Shown here: positions 43,681-51,633 of the stretch, in pieces
Layout of the letters: every line of letters starts with the position of its first letter
Position numbering within the stretch: the first letter of the stretch is position 1
NCBI RefSeq assembly: GCF_017313275.1
Contig: NZ_JAFLNM010000001.1
Coordinates: 1,426,001-1,490,000 of the forward strand
From: Flagellimonas profundi
Lineage (GTDB): Bacteria; Bacteroidota; Bacteroidia; Flavobacteriales; Flavobacteriaceae
Direction of reading: 5' to 3'
DNA length: 64,000 nucleotides
The notes under the pieces: model-generated
The model's input: the letters and a program-made list of their open reading frames with translations, nothing else
Told to the model about the DNA's origin: nothing
The model's database searches: none
Translations under genes and position numbers: made by a program

Positions 43681-43688
43681 TACTTTTG
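43681..43688 (+). promoter_or_regulatory. Candidate -7 box TACTTTTG for the GT2 gene
   Basis: Exact TAnnTTTG match 22 bases before the ATG at 43711; no TTG at the right distance. It could allow transcription separate from the DUF4199 gene. Confidence 0.35.
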
Positions 43689-43710
43689 AAGGGAATTCCA
43701 GAATCGAACA

Positions 43711-44658
43711 ATGCAGATTTCCATTGTAATTCCTTTACTTAACGAGCGTGAGTCTCTAAAAGAACTACATGATTGGATTGTACAAGTGATGCAATCCAAT
43801 CATTTTTCTTATGAAATCATCTTTATCGATGATGGTAGCACCGATGGGTCTTGGGAGATTATTTCAGAACTTTCCAAAGCTGATGAAAATGTAAAAGCTA
43901 TCCGATTCCTAAAAAATTTTGGTAAATCGCAGGCTCTTCATGCCGGTTTTAAGGCTACAGAAGGAGAGGTAGTCATTACCATGGATGCAGACTTACAGGA
44001 TAATCCCGAAGAAATTCCAGAAATGTACCGAATGATTACCCAAGAGGGACATCATGTGGTATCGGGCTGGAAAAAGAAGCGGTACGACTCCGTCATCACC
44101 AAAAACATACCTTCCAAACTATTCAATTGGGCAGCACGTAAAACCTCTGGGGTAAAACTCCATGACTTTAACTGTGGCCTCAAGGCCTTCAACCAAAAAG
44201 TGGTAAAAACCATCGAAGTATCTGGAGAAATGCACCGATACATCCCTGTTTTGGCCAAAAATGCCGGATTTTCAGATATTACGGAAAAAGTGGTTCAGCA
44301 CCAGGCAAGAAAATATGGTTCCACCAAATTCGGTGCAGAACGCTTTATCAATGGATTCTTGGATTTGATAACCATTTGGTTTGTCTCCAAATTTGGACGC
44401 AGGCCCATGCATTTGTTTGGAGCATTGGGCGTACTTATGTTCTTTGTTGGTTTTGGGTTTTCGCTTTATTTGGGAATCGACAAACTATTTTTAAACCCAA
44501 CTGGGAGACTGATCACACAACGACCTCAATTTTATATAGCATTGACTGCCATGATTATAGGTACGCAATTGTTTTTGGCAGGTTTTATTGGAGAGATCAT
44601 GGTACGATCTAGAAAAAACGACACGCGTTACAATATCTCCGACAAAATTAACCTCTAG
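43711..44658 (+). CDS. Family 2 glycosyltransferase, DPM1/ArnC-like
   Basis: 315 residues. GT-A glycosyltransferase domain: ISIVIPLLNERESLKELHDW at the start, FIDDGSTDGSW (nucleotide-sugar binding), TMDADLQDNPEEIPEM (DxD-like motif) and SGWKKKRYDS. Two membrane helices at the C-terminus (LFGALGVLMFFVGFGFSLYLG and IALTAMIIGTQLFLAGFIGEI) anchor it. This architecture is that of polyprenyl-phosphate glycosyltransferases acting at the inner membrane, such as ArnC and GtrB. The next gene makes a hexose phosphate mutase, so both may serve envelope glycan synthesis. Confidence 0.92.
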   Translation: MQISIVIPLLNERESLKELHDWIVQVMQSNHFSYEIIFIDDGSTDGSWEIISELSKADENVKAIRFLKNFGKSQALHAGFKATEGEVVITMDADLQDNPEEIPEMYRMITQEGHHVVSGWKKKRYDSVITKNIPSKLFNWAARKTSGVKLHDFNCGLKAFNQKVVKTIEVSGEMHRYIPVLAKNAGFSDITEKVVQHQARKYGSTKFGAERFINGFLDLITIWFVSKFGRRPMHLFGALGVLMFFVGFGFSLYLGIDKLFLNPTGRLITQRPQFYIALTAMIIGTQLFLAGFIGEIMVRSRKNDTRYNISDKINL

Positions 44659-44717
44659 GCCATTCTTAAACCCTACAAACTTTGTATTTTTAAATCTCTA
44701 AACAAACGATAGACACT

Positions 44718-46424
44718 ATGGATCCCATTACAGAGACAGCACAATCTTGGTTAAACGATTTTTTTGATGAAGACACGAAGAAGGAAGTCAAACACTTGAT
44801 AAACAACGATACAGAGGAACTTAAGGAACGTTTTTATAAAGATTTAGAGTTTGGAACCGGCGGAATGCGTGGTGTAATGGGGGTTGGTACCAATAGAATC
44901 AACAAATACACTTTGGGGAAAAACACCCAAGGACTCAGTAATTATCTTAAAAAATCGTACACTGACGACGACCTGAAAGTCGTAATCGCTTACGATTGCA
45001 GACATAATTCGCAATCCTTGGCAAGGACCGTTGCAGAGGTATTCTCGGCCAATGGAATTAGGGTTCACTTATTTTCGGATTTAAGAACTACACCTGAGCT
45101 GTCTTTTGCAGTAAGGTATTTGGGGTGCCATGCAGGAATCGTGCTTACGGCCTCCCATAACCCGCCAGAATACAATGGATACAAAGTATATTGGGCCGAT
45201 GGCGGACAGATTGTACCTCCTCAGGATGGTGAAATTATTGCCGAAATCAATGCCCTTTCTTTTGAGGACATCAAGTTCGACAAGAATGAAAGCTTGATTC
45301 ACCTGATTGATAAAGAAGTTGACGAGGCCTTTTTTGAAGCTTCCGTAAGTAACGGCAGTTTTGATGCAAAGGGAAAAGATGATTTTAAAATCGTTTTCAC
45401 TTCCTTGCACGGAACCTCGATTACCGCTATTCCAGAGGTATTGAAACGAGCAGGTTATAAAAACGTTACCATCATCGAGGAACAGGCCGAGCCCAATGGC
45501 GATTTTCCAACAGTGGAATCACCAAATCCGGAAGAGCCCGAAGCATTGTCCATGGCAATCGCCAAGGCAGAGGAAATAGGTGCGGATATGGTGGTGGGCA
45601 CCGACCCGGACAGCGACCGTTTGGGTATTGCCGTTCGCAACCTCGAGGGAAAAATGGAACTGTTGAACGGGAACCAAACCATGGTGCTTATGACCAAGTT
45701 CCTTTTGGACCAATACAAGAAAAAAGGATTTAAGGGCAACGAGTTTATTGCCACGACCATAGTTTCCACCCCAATGATGCAACAAATGGCCAAATCATAC
45801 GGTGTGGAGTTCAAAACAGCTTTGACAGGGTTTAAATGGATCGGTAAAATGATAAAGGACTTTCCAAGCTCCCAATTCATAGGTGGCGGTGAAGAGAGTT
45901 TTGGATATATGGTCGGTGATTTTGTAAGGGATAAAGATGCAGTAACCTCCACCCTATTGGCCTGTGAAATTGCTGCCAATGCCAAGGCCAATGGAAGTTC
46001 TTTTTATAAAGATTTGATAGACGCTTACGTAGAGTTTGGTTTTTACAGGGAAAAATTGATCTCCATCACCAAAAAAGGAATGAGCGGGGCAGAGGAAATC
46101 AAGCAAATGCTAAAGGATTTCAAAGAAAATCCTGTAGATACGGTGCAAGGCTCAAAACTGTTGTACATTGAAGATTACAACACATCCATCGTTAAAAATG
46201 TACAGACAAACGAAGAGTTTACCCTTCATTTGCCCAAGTCCAATGTATTGATTTATGAAACGGAGGATGGTACCCGAATTGCCGCTCGACCCAGTGGAAC
46301 GGAACCAAAGGTAAAGTTCTACATCAGTACAAATACAAAATTGGACAAGGCCGCCGATTATAAATCCGTAAATTCGCAGTTGGAAACCAAAATTGAAGGT
46401 ATCCTTTCCGAGCTGAATTTATAG
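44718..46424 (+). CDS. Phosphoglucomutase/phosphomannomutase (phospho-sugar mutase)
   Basis: 568 residues, normal for the longer bacterial phosphoglucomutase type. Interconverts hexose 1- and 6-phosphate. Four domain landmarks: active-site phosphoserine Ser146 in LTASHNPPEYNGYK, metal loop GTDPDSDRLG, sugar-binding loop GGGEESFGY and phosphate-binding RPSGTEPKVKFY near the end. The start MDPITETAQSWLNDF is that of the Bacteroidota enzyme. Ends 3 bases before the ABC transporter gene, so the two genes are cotranscribed. Feeds glycolysis and glycan synthesis. Confidence 0.95.
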   Translation: MDPITETAQSWLNDFFDEDTKKEVKHLINNDTEELKERFYKDLEFGTGGMRGVMGVGTNRINKYTLGKNTQGLSNYLKKSYTDDDLKVVIAYDCRHNSQSLARTVAEVFSANGIRVHLFSDLRTTPELSFAVRYLGCHAGIVLTASHNPPEYNGYKVYWADGGQIVPPQDGEIIAEINALSFEDIKFDKNESLIHLIDKEVDEAFFEASVSNGSFDAKGKDDFKIVFTSLHGTSITAIPEVLKRAGYKNVTIIEEQAEPNGDFPTVESPNPEEPEALSMAIAKAEEIGADMVVGTDPDSDRLGIAVRNLEGKMELLNGNQTMVLMTKFLLDQYKKKGFKGNEFIATTIVSTPMMQQMAKSYGVEFKTALTGFKWIGKMIKDFPSSQFIGGGEESFGYMVGDFVRDKDAVTSTLLACEIAANAKANGSSFYKDLIDAYVEFGFYREKLISITKKGMSGAEEIKQMLKDFKENPVDTVQGSKLLYIEDYNTSIVKNVQTNEEFTLHLPKSNVLIYETEDGTRIAARPSGTEPKVKFYISTNTKLDKAADYKSVNSQLETKIEGILSELNL

Positions 46425-46427
46425 TGA

Positions 46428-48251
46428 ATGAACTACTTTAAAAAGATTCTCCAATTTGCGGTTCCATACCGTAAATACGGTTTTCTGAATATTTTTTTCA
46501 ATATTCTCTATGCATTGTTTAGTGCATTGTCCTATGCTGCACTTATTCCAATGCTCAATGTCCTGTTCGATCAGACCCAGCAGATCAACGAGCCCCCAAA
46601 ATTGGAAAGTATTGGTAAGCTTAAGGATTATTTCATGGACTACATGAATTATCAAGTGACCCAATATTCCGGTGATGACCCCATGAAAGGACTTCTATTA
46701 GCCGTTGGACTCATCTTGTTTTTATTCCTTTTTAAGAATATCTTCAACTATTTGGCCATGTATTTCATTACTTTTTTAAGGAATGGCGTACTGAAGGATA
46801 TCCGAAACAAGATGTACGAGAAAATCATGGATTTGCCCATCTCCTACTTCTCCGAGAAAAAGAAAGGGGACGTAATCGCCCGAATCACGTCGGATGTATT
46901 GGAAATACAACACTCCTTTCTTTCTATTTTGGAATTGATTGTCAGAGAGCCACTTACCATACTCTTTACGATTATTGTGATGTTTTTGATCAGTGTAAAA
47001 CTGACCATATTCGTATTCATTTTTATTCCCATTGCCGGAATGATCATTTCTAGAATCGGTAAATCCCTAAAGAAAAAATCAGATAGGGTCCAAAAAGAAC
47101 AAGGAGAATTTCTCTCTATTGTGGAAGAAACATTGGGTGGACTCCGGGTCATCAAAGCGTTTAATTCAGAATCCAAATTCTACAATACATTCAAAAATTC
47201 CACATCGAGATTCTTTAGATTCTCCAACTCCTTGTTGAACCGTCAAAACCTATCATCTCCGACCAGTGAATTCCTTGGGATTGTTGTTTTTGGTGTACTG
47301 TTATGGTTTGGAGGACGAATGGTATTATTGGAAGGAACCCTTGATGCCGCCTCATTTATTTCTTATATGGGTTTGGCATTCAACATTTTGACCCCTGCCA
47401 AGGCTATCAGTAAAGCATCTTATGGGGTTAAAAAGGGAAATGCTGCGGCCGAACGTGTGTTGGAGATACTCGAATCCGAAAACCCGATCAAAAACATTGA
47501 AGGTGCCGAAGAAAAAACAGATTTCACCTCGGGAATAGAACTCAACGAAGTTGGGTTCAAGTATGAAGACGATTACGTACTGAAAAACTTCAACCTAAAG
47601 GTTGACAAAGGCAAGACAGTAGCCTTAGTTGGGCAATCAGGTAGTGGTAAGAGTACCGTGGCCAATTTGGTGACCCGATTCTACGATGTCAATAAAGGGG
47701 AAATCCTGATTGATGGGACCAACATCAAAAACATTACCAAAAAATCACTCCGTGGATTGATGGGGCTGGTCACGCAAGACTCCATCCTCTTTAACGATTC
47801 CGTGAAGAGCAACATAGCTTTAGGCAAGGAAAATGCCACAATGGACGAAATTATGGAAGCTGCCAAAGTAGCCAATGCACACGATTTTATCATGGATTTG
47901 CCCAATGGCTACGACACCAATATTGGTGATAGCGGAAATAAATTGAGTGGAGGACAAAAACAACGCTTATCGATCGCACGGGCAGTGCTTAAAAACCCAC
48001 CTATCATGATTTTGGATGAGGCAACCTCTGCTCTGGACACCGAAAGCGAGCGATTGGTTCAGGATGCCTTGGAGAAAATGATGCAAAATCGCACCTCCAT
48101 CGTTATTGCACACCGACTGTCCACTATCCAGAACGCCGATAGCATTGTGGTGATGAGCAAAGGGGAAATCGTGGAACAGGGAAACCACGAAGAGTTGATG
48201 AAATCCGCCAAAAATTATAAGAAGCTGGTAGAGATGCAATCATTCACTTGA
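46428..48251 (+). CDS. ABC exporter, fused permease and ATPase (MsbA-like)
   Basis: 607 residues. N-terminal six-helix type I exporter domain (helices around residues 10-40, 75-105, 130-190, 250-330), then an ATPase domain. Walker A GQSGSGKS at residues 402-409, the Q-loop in VTQDSILFNDSV, signature LSGGQKQR, Walker B IMILDEAT and H-loop IVIAHRLST. The protein works as a homodimer in the inner membrane, probably flipping lipid or lipid-linked cargo; substrate cannot be told. Starts 3 bases after the phospho-sugar mutase gene. The region after it is filled with short repeats. Confidence 0.95.
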   Translation: MNYFKKILQFAVPYRKYGFLNIFFNILYALFSALSYAALIPMLNVLFDQTQQINEPPKLESIGKLKDYFMDYMNYQVTQYSGDDPMKGLLLAVGLILFLFLFKNIFNYLAMYFITFLRNGVLKDIRNKMYEKIMDLPISYFSEKKKGDVIARITSDVLEIQHSFLSILELIVREPLTILFTIIVMFLISVKLTIFVFIFIPIAGMIISRIGKSLKKKSDRVQKEQGEFLSIVEETLGGLRVIKAFNSESKFYNTFKNSTSRFFRFSNSLLNRQNLSSPTSEFLGIVVFGVLLWFGGRMVLLEGTLDAASFISYMGLAFNILTPAKAISKASYGVKKGNAAAERVLEILESENPIKNIEGAEEKTDFTSGIELNEVGFKYEDDYVLKNFNLKVDKGKTVALVGQSGSGKSTVANLVTRFYDVNKGEILIDGTNIKNITKKSLRGLMGLVTQDSILFNDSVKSNIALGKENATMDEIMEAAKVANAHDFIMDLPNGYDTNIGDSGNKLSGGQKQRLSIARAVLKNPPIMILDEATSALDTESERLVQDALEKMMQNRTSIVIAHRLSTIQNADSIVVMSKGEIVEQGNHEELMKSAKNYKKLVEMQSFT

Positions 48252-48263
48252 TAGACCAGTGAG

Positions 48264-48310
48264 TTGGATTGTTGGATAATTGGATTAATGGATGATTGGA
48301 TATTTGGATT
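48264..48310 (+). repeat. Imperfect TTGGAT repeats
   Basis: Six loose copies of TTGGAT/ATGGAT spaced 7-9 bases after the ABC transporter gene. Low-complexity filler of this kind is common between genes in Flavobacteriaceae. Confidence 0.5.
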
Positions 48311-48370
48311 CTGGCTCCTAACTCCTGAAAAAAAGATTTCTCGACCACGATCATCCCATCCATCACCCAT

Positions 48371-48423
48371 CACCCTTCACCCTTCACCCTTCACCCTTCA
48401 CCCTTCACCCTTCACCCTTCACC
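48371..48423 (+). repeat. Heptamer tandem repeat (CACCCTT)x7
   Basis: Seven perfect copies of CACCCTT (48371-48419) plus a partial eighth, preceded by degenerate CATCACCCAT units. It ends 57 bases before the start of the ECF sigma gene, with only a near-consensus box (TACCTTAG) between. A change in copy number would alter spacing upstream of that gene. Confidence 0.85.
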
Positions 48424-48479
48424 AATAAAAATTAAACCTTTTCCCCGTACCTTAGTCAAAGCATCAAACAACAGAAACA

Positions 48480-49022
48480 TTGATCGCCGAGGAAACCTTA
48501 GTCCAAGAACTGCAAAGGGGAGAAAGTCGCCCAAAGGCCTTTGAGGTGTTGGTGAACACTTACAAGGAACGCTTGTATTGGCATATCCGAAGGATTGTCC
48601 TCGACCACGACGATACGGATGATGTGCTTCAGAATACCTTTATCAAAGTCTATAGGAATATTGAGAAGTTTAAAGGGGAGAGCAAACTTTATTCTTGGAT
48701 GTACCGTATTGCCACCAACGAATCCTTGACATTTTTAAAGCAAAAATCACGGAAAATGGGCATTAGCGACCAAGAATTGAAGGATAAAATGGTAGAAAAC
48801 CTTCAGGCCGATGTGTATTTTGAAGGAGATGAAATCCAACTCAAACTGCAAAAAGCCTTGGCAACCTTGCCGGACAAACAGAAACTGGTTTTTACCATGA
48901 AGTATTTTCAGGAAATGAAATACAACGATATTTCCGAGGCACTGGACACTTCCGTAGGTGCATTGAAGACATCCTACCATTTGGCGGCTAAAAAAATAGA
49001 AGCGTATCTTAAAGAAAATTAA
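48480..49022 (+). CDS. ECF-type RNA polymerase sigma factor (TTG start)
   Basis: 180 residues. The frame has no ATG and closes at TAG 48453-48455, so TTG at 48480 is the start. Region 2: FEVLVNTYKERLYWHIRRIV, then DHDDTDDVLQNTFIKVYRNIEKF with core-binding and the -10 helix; region 4: LPDKQKLVFTMKYFQEMKYNDI, SEALDTSVGALKTSYHLAAKKIE with the helix-turn-helix. No long linker, so an ECF sigma. Next come a membrane protein and a Spy-like protein in the same operon, probable partner sensors. A heptamer repeat lies upstream. Confidence 0.9.
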   Translation: MIAEETLVQELQRGESRPKAFEVLVNTYKERLYWHIRRIVLDHDDTDDVLQNTFIKVYRNIEKFKGESKLYSWMYRIATNESLTFLKQKSRKMGISDQELKDKMVENLQADVYFEGDEIQLKLQKALATLPDKQKLVFTMKYFQEMKYNDISEALDTSVGALKTSYHLAAKKIEAYLKEN

Positions 49023-49055
49023 ACCTTTGACGAGTTGAGCAGTCAAAACAACACA

Positions 49056-49589
49056 ATGAAAAAGGACAAAAAAAATAGTTTCAATACACCGGAAGGCTAC
49101 TTCGAGAGCTTTAACGATCGGCTTATGGACCGAATCCGAAAAGAAGAGACGAACGAAGCTGGCTCCATAATCCCCAAAACCGATGGCTTTGCGGTTCCCA
49201 ATGGCTATTTTGATGAAGTAACACCAACTGTTCTATCCAAAATCAACACAAAAGAACCCAAGGTCATTCCATTGAAGATCAATAGACGTTTGTACTACGG
49301 TATAGCTGCCACAGCCGCAATTTTCATAGTGATGTTCAGTCTTACCTGGGAATCAAATCCAGAACCCCTGACTTTTGATGATTTGGCAAACGCGGAAATA
49401 GAGGCTTATTTTGAGCATACCGATTTGGAAATGACTTCTTATGAGATTGCAGAGGTGGTTTCTTTGGAGGAAATACAGTTGAACGATATACTCGGTGATG
49501 ATTTGGAAGACGACATCATTATGGAGTATTTGGATGAGAATGTCGATGACATTGAAGAATTAAATTTAGAAGACATTGATTATGATTAA
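49056..49589 (+). CDS. Membrane-anchored anti-sigma-like protein
   Basis: 177 residues from ATG 49056 (an in-frame TTG at 49035 is possible). The N-terminal cytoplasmic part has two copies of a PxGYF motif (NTPEGYFESFNDRL, AVPNGYFDEVTPTVLSKI), seen in Bacteroidota proteins next to ECF sigma genes. One membrane helix follows (RRLYYGIAATAAIFIVMFSL), then a very acidic periplasmic tail (DDLEDDIIMEYLDENVDDIEELNLEDIDYD region). It probably holds the sigma factor until a signal acts on the tail. The family is not firmly known to me; the role is inferred from position. Confidence 0.65.
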   Translation: MKKDKKNSFNTPEGYFESFNDRLMDRIRKEETNEAGSIIPKTDGFAVPNGYFDEVTPTVLSKINTKEPKVIPLKINRRLYYGIAATAAIFIVMFSLTWESNPEPLTFDDLANAEIEAYFEHTDLEMTSYEIAEVVSLEEIQLNDILGDDLEDDIIMEYLDENVDDIEELNLEDIDYD

Positions 49590-50022
49590 GAGAGCACTTA
49601 TACTTTGCACCTTGTTGTTCGGTACCTTTTTGATGCATGGCCAAGGGCCTGGGCGTAATCGTATTAAAACACTTAAAGTGGCTTTTATTACAGAACAAGT
49701 AGGATTGACCAGCGAAGAGGCCCAACAATTTTGGCCCATATACAACGCACACGAGGAAACCATGGAGAACATCCGTAGAAAGGAACGCGCGGAACTGCAC
49801 GCCAACATCGTTCGTGCACAAGAGCTTTCTATAAACGAGTCCGAAATGTTATTGGACCACCTTCTTGCCCTCCAATCTGACAAGCAAGAAGCAGATCGGG
49901 AATTTTTGACTAGATTACGAACGGTAATTCCTGCCAAAAAAGTATTGTTGTTGGTGAAGGCCGAAGAGGATTTTAAGAGACAGATGATCCAACAGTTCCG
50001 TAAACGGCGTGGAGGAAGATAA
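49582..50022 (+). CDS. Spy/CpxP-like periplasmic sensor protein
   Basis: 146 residues from ATG 49582, which overlaps the end of the preceding gene by 8 bases. Signal peptide MIKRALILCTLLFGTFLMHGQ. The mature chain is all helical and highly charged, with the pattern LTSEEAQQFWPIYNAHEETMENIRRKER, LLALQSDKQEADREF and a basic tail FKRQMIQQFRKRRGGR. Such Spy/CpxP-like helical proteins act as periplasmic chaperones or sensors and in Bacteroidota are often encoded after an ECF sigma factor. Last gene of the sigma operon; a terminator follows 28 bases later. Confidence 0.75.
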   Translation: MIKRALILCTLLFGTFLMHGQGPGRNRIKTLKVAFITEQVGLTSEEAQQFWPIYNAHEETMENIRRKERAELHANIVRAQELSINESEMLLDHLLALQSDKQEADREFLTRLRTVIPAKKVLLLVKAEEDFKRQMIQQFRKRRGGR

Positions 50023-50049
50023 CCCGTATGGAATCAACAAAAAATGATA

Positions 50050-50073
50050 AGAAGCCTCCGGGCTTCTTTTTTT
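50050..50073 (+). terminator. Terminator of the ECF sigma operon
   Basis: Stem GAAGCC / GGCTTC with loop TCCG and seven or more T after it. Confidence 0.85.
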
Positions 50074-50133
50074 GATTAAACCTTTCCAAAAAACCACAGT
50101 CTTACCATCAGAAACCCATAAAAATCCAATGTT

Positions 50134-50487
50134 ATGAAACGAATGAAAGTGTTTTTGGTCATCGCTGCATTTTTGGGAACCATAATTGGCGCATCAGCAC
50201 AAACAAGAATGGTGGTAAAGGTTTATCCAAAACATGGAACGGTGGTAAGAACAGTATCCAAACCAAGAGTGATAGTTCACAAGAGAACAAACTATTACTT
50301 CGCTGATGGCATATGGTATAAAGCCCATGGGGAAAAATATGTGGTCACGGCTGCACCAAGGGAAATTAAAATAAGAACCTTGCCCAGAGGCAGTAAAGTG
50401 TTTTATAGGAATGGGAGGAGGCTATACCAATACCGTGGCATATGGTACAAAAGAAGAGGAAGGCACTATGTGGTCGTGAACGTTTAG
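50134..50487 (+). CDS. Small secreted DUF6515-like protein
   Basis: 117 residues. Signal peptide MKRMKVFLVIAAFLGTIIGASA followed by a basic, aromatic, beta-rich mature part with two repeats of the pattern YYFADGIWYKAHGEKYVV and LYQYRGIWYKRRGRHYVV. Repeats of this kind occur in DUF6515 and related envelope proteins. High Arg/Lys/Tyr content suggests binding to a charged surface or polymer. Function unknown. It lies between the sigma operon and a convergent BNR-repeat gene, with a shared bidirectional terminator (50517-50547). Confidence 0.7.
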   Translation: MKRMKVFLVIAAFLGTIIGASAQTRMVVKVYPKHGTVVRTVSKPRVIVHKRTNYYFADGIWYKAHGEKYVVTAAPREIKIRTLPRGSKVFYRNGRRLYQYRGIWYKRRGRHYVVVNV

Positions 50488-50516
50488 TTTTTGATTGATT
50501 AGTTTTTAGTTAGTTC

Positions 50517-50547
50517 AAAAAGCGGTGGGTAGATCACCGCTTTTTTT
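50517..50547. terminator. Bidirectional terminator
   Basis: Perfect stem AAAAGCGGTG / CACCGCTTTT with loop GGTAGAT, T-run on both strands, between the convergent DUF6515-like gene and the BNR-repeat gene. Confidence 0.85.
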
Positions 50548-51577
50548 ATTTAAAATCCAACTTTGCGATGCTCTTGCTTCCCGCAGCAAAAGCCGTGGAA
50601 TCATTCAGGAAGCGAAGCGTGAAAAAAGGTTCTTCGCTCATCTGTTTCCAATTTGCACCCCCATCTGAAGAATAGGAAATTCCTGTAAATCCAATAGCTA
50701 CCAATGCTTCTCCGTCGGAATTGGGAACAAACTGCACGCAACTTTTATAACCGGGTTCCCGGCCATCGGCTAACAACTCCCAAGTTTTGCCACCATCAAC
50801 TGTTTTTATCTTATTGGCTTTGTTGGCCTCAGGGTCGGTGTAGTCCCCTCCTATCGCAAACCCAAGATTTTCATCAAAAAAATCCATGGAGTAAATTCCC
50901 TGCGTAGGTTTGTCCGAAATTATTGGGGTTTCCTGTATTTCCCATGTCAACCCTTTATCACTGGAAAAATAAATCCTTCCCTCTGTGGTACCGATCCAAA
51001 CTTTGTTCCCCTGTACGGCAATATTACTATTGCTGGCCGCAAAAGCACCTTCACCTTCAATACCTTCCGGCAAATCCGAACAAGAAAGTTTGGTCCAGGA
51101 ATTCCCACCATCCCTAGTAATAATAATCGAGAGACATCCATCTACAGTATCGCCAACAGCAATACCCTCGGTATTGTTCCAAAAAGCAAGACTATCATAA
51201 AAAACACCCTCACCCGCTTCGGTATATACCAATTCCATTTTTCCTTGGTCACCGGTTTTATACAATAATGCAGGACTTTCCACCGAAAGCATAAAAAAAT
51301 CCTCAGCAGTTCCTCCGACCGCCCTAAAACTTGGGGTGATGGAATCATAATACTGTGTACTGGTCCTGACCTTTCCGGAATTTACATCTACTGTTCCATA
51401 AATTCCATTGCTACCTGCAAAGGCCAATGTTCTACCATCTAAAAATGTGATTGCCCGTATACTTACAGTGTCCTCAAAAACCGGGGTTATTTCCACAGAT
51501 TGAAAGGGTTGTTTTTTAGGTTCTTCGGCACAAGAAAACAAAACAAGAACAACTAAAAGGGAAAGGATGGACCTCAT
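50546..51577 (-). CDS. BNR/YCF48-type beta-propeller lipoprotein
   Basis: 343 residues from the ATG at 51577 (a further upstream in-frame ATG at 51622 would put 15 residues before the signal peptide). Lipoprotein signal MRSILSLLVVLVLFSC. The mature part has BNR/sialidase-like Asp-box repeats: ITRDGGNSWTKL, FSSDKGLTWEIQ, TVDGGKTWELL, SYSSDGGANWKQM, separated by WxG-type strands, so a beta-propeller. Similar to the YCF48/HCF136 family of photosystem assembly factors and to secreted oxidoreductase-annotated proteins, but neither function can be claimed. Divergent from the RsmB-like gene. Confidence 0.8.
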   Translation of the reverse strand: MRSILSLLVVLVLFSCAEEPKKQPFQSVEITPVFEDTVSIRAITFLDGRTLAFAGSNGIYGTVDVNSGKVRTSTQYYDSITPSFRAVGGTAEDFFMLSVESPALLYKTGDQGKMELVYTEAGEGVFYDSLAFWNNTEGIAVGDTVDGCLSIIITRDGGNSWTKLSCSDLPEGIEGEGAFAASNSNIAVQGNKVWIGTTEGRIYFSSDKGLTWEIQETPIISDKPTQGIYSMDFFDENLGFAIGGDYTDPEANKANKIKTVDGGKTWELLADGREPGYKSCVQFVPNSDGEALVAIGFTGISYSSDGGANWKQMSEEPFFTLRFLNDSTAFAAGSKSIAKLDFK

Positions 51578-51590
51578 GATATTTATTTTC

Positions 51591-51619
51591 TTCAAAAGTA
51601 AGGAGAAATCATACCTTTG
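51591..51619 (+). promoter_or_regulatory. Candidate promoter for the RsmB-like gene (TACCTTTG)
   Basis: TACCTTTG at 51612-51619 matches TAnnTTTG; TTC lies 18 bases upstream at 51591-51593 in place of TTG. The start ATG at 51634 is only 14 bases after the box, so the leader would be very short. Confidence 0.5.
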
Positions 51620-51633
51620 CAACCTTATTTAAT

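Noticed and set aside
48264..48423. CRISPR array
   Set aside because: Units are 6-7 bases without spacers, so these are simple tandem repeats.
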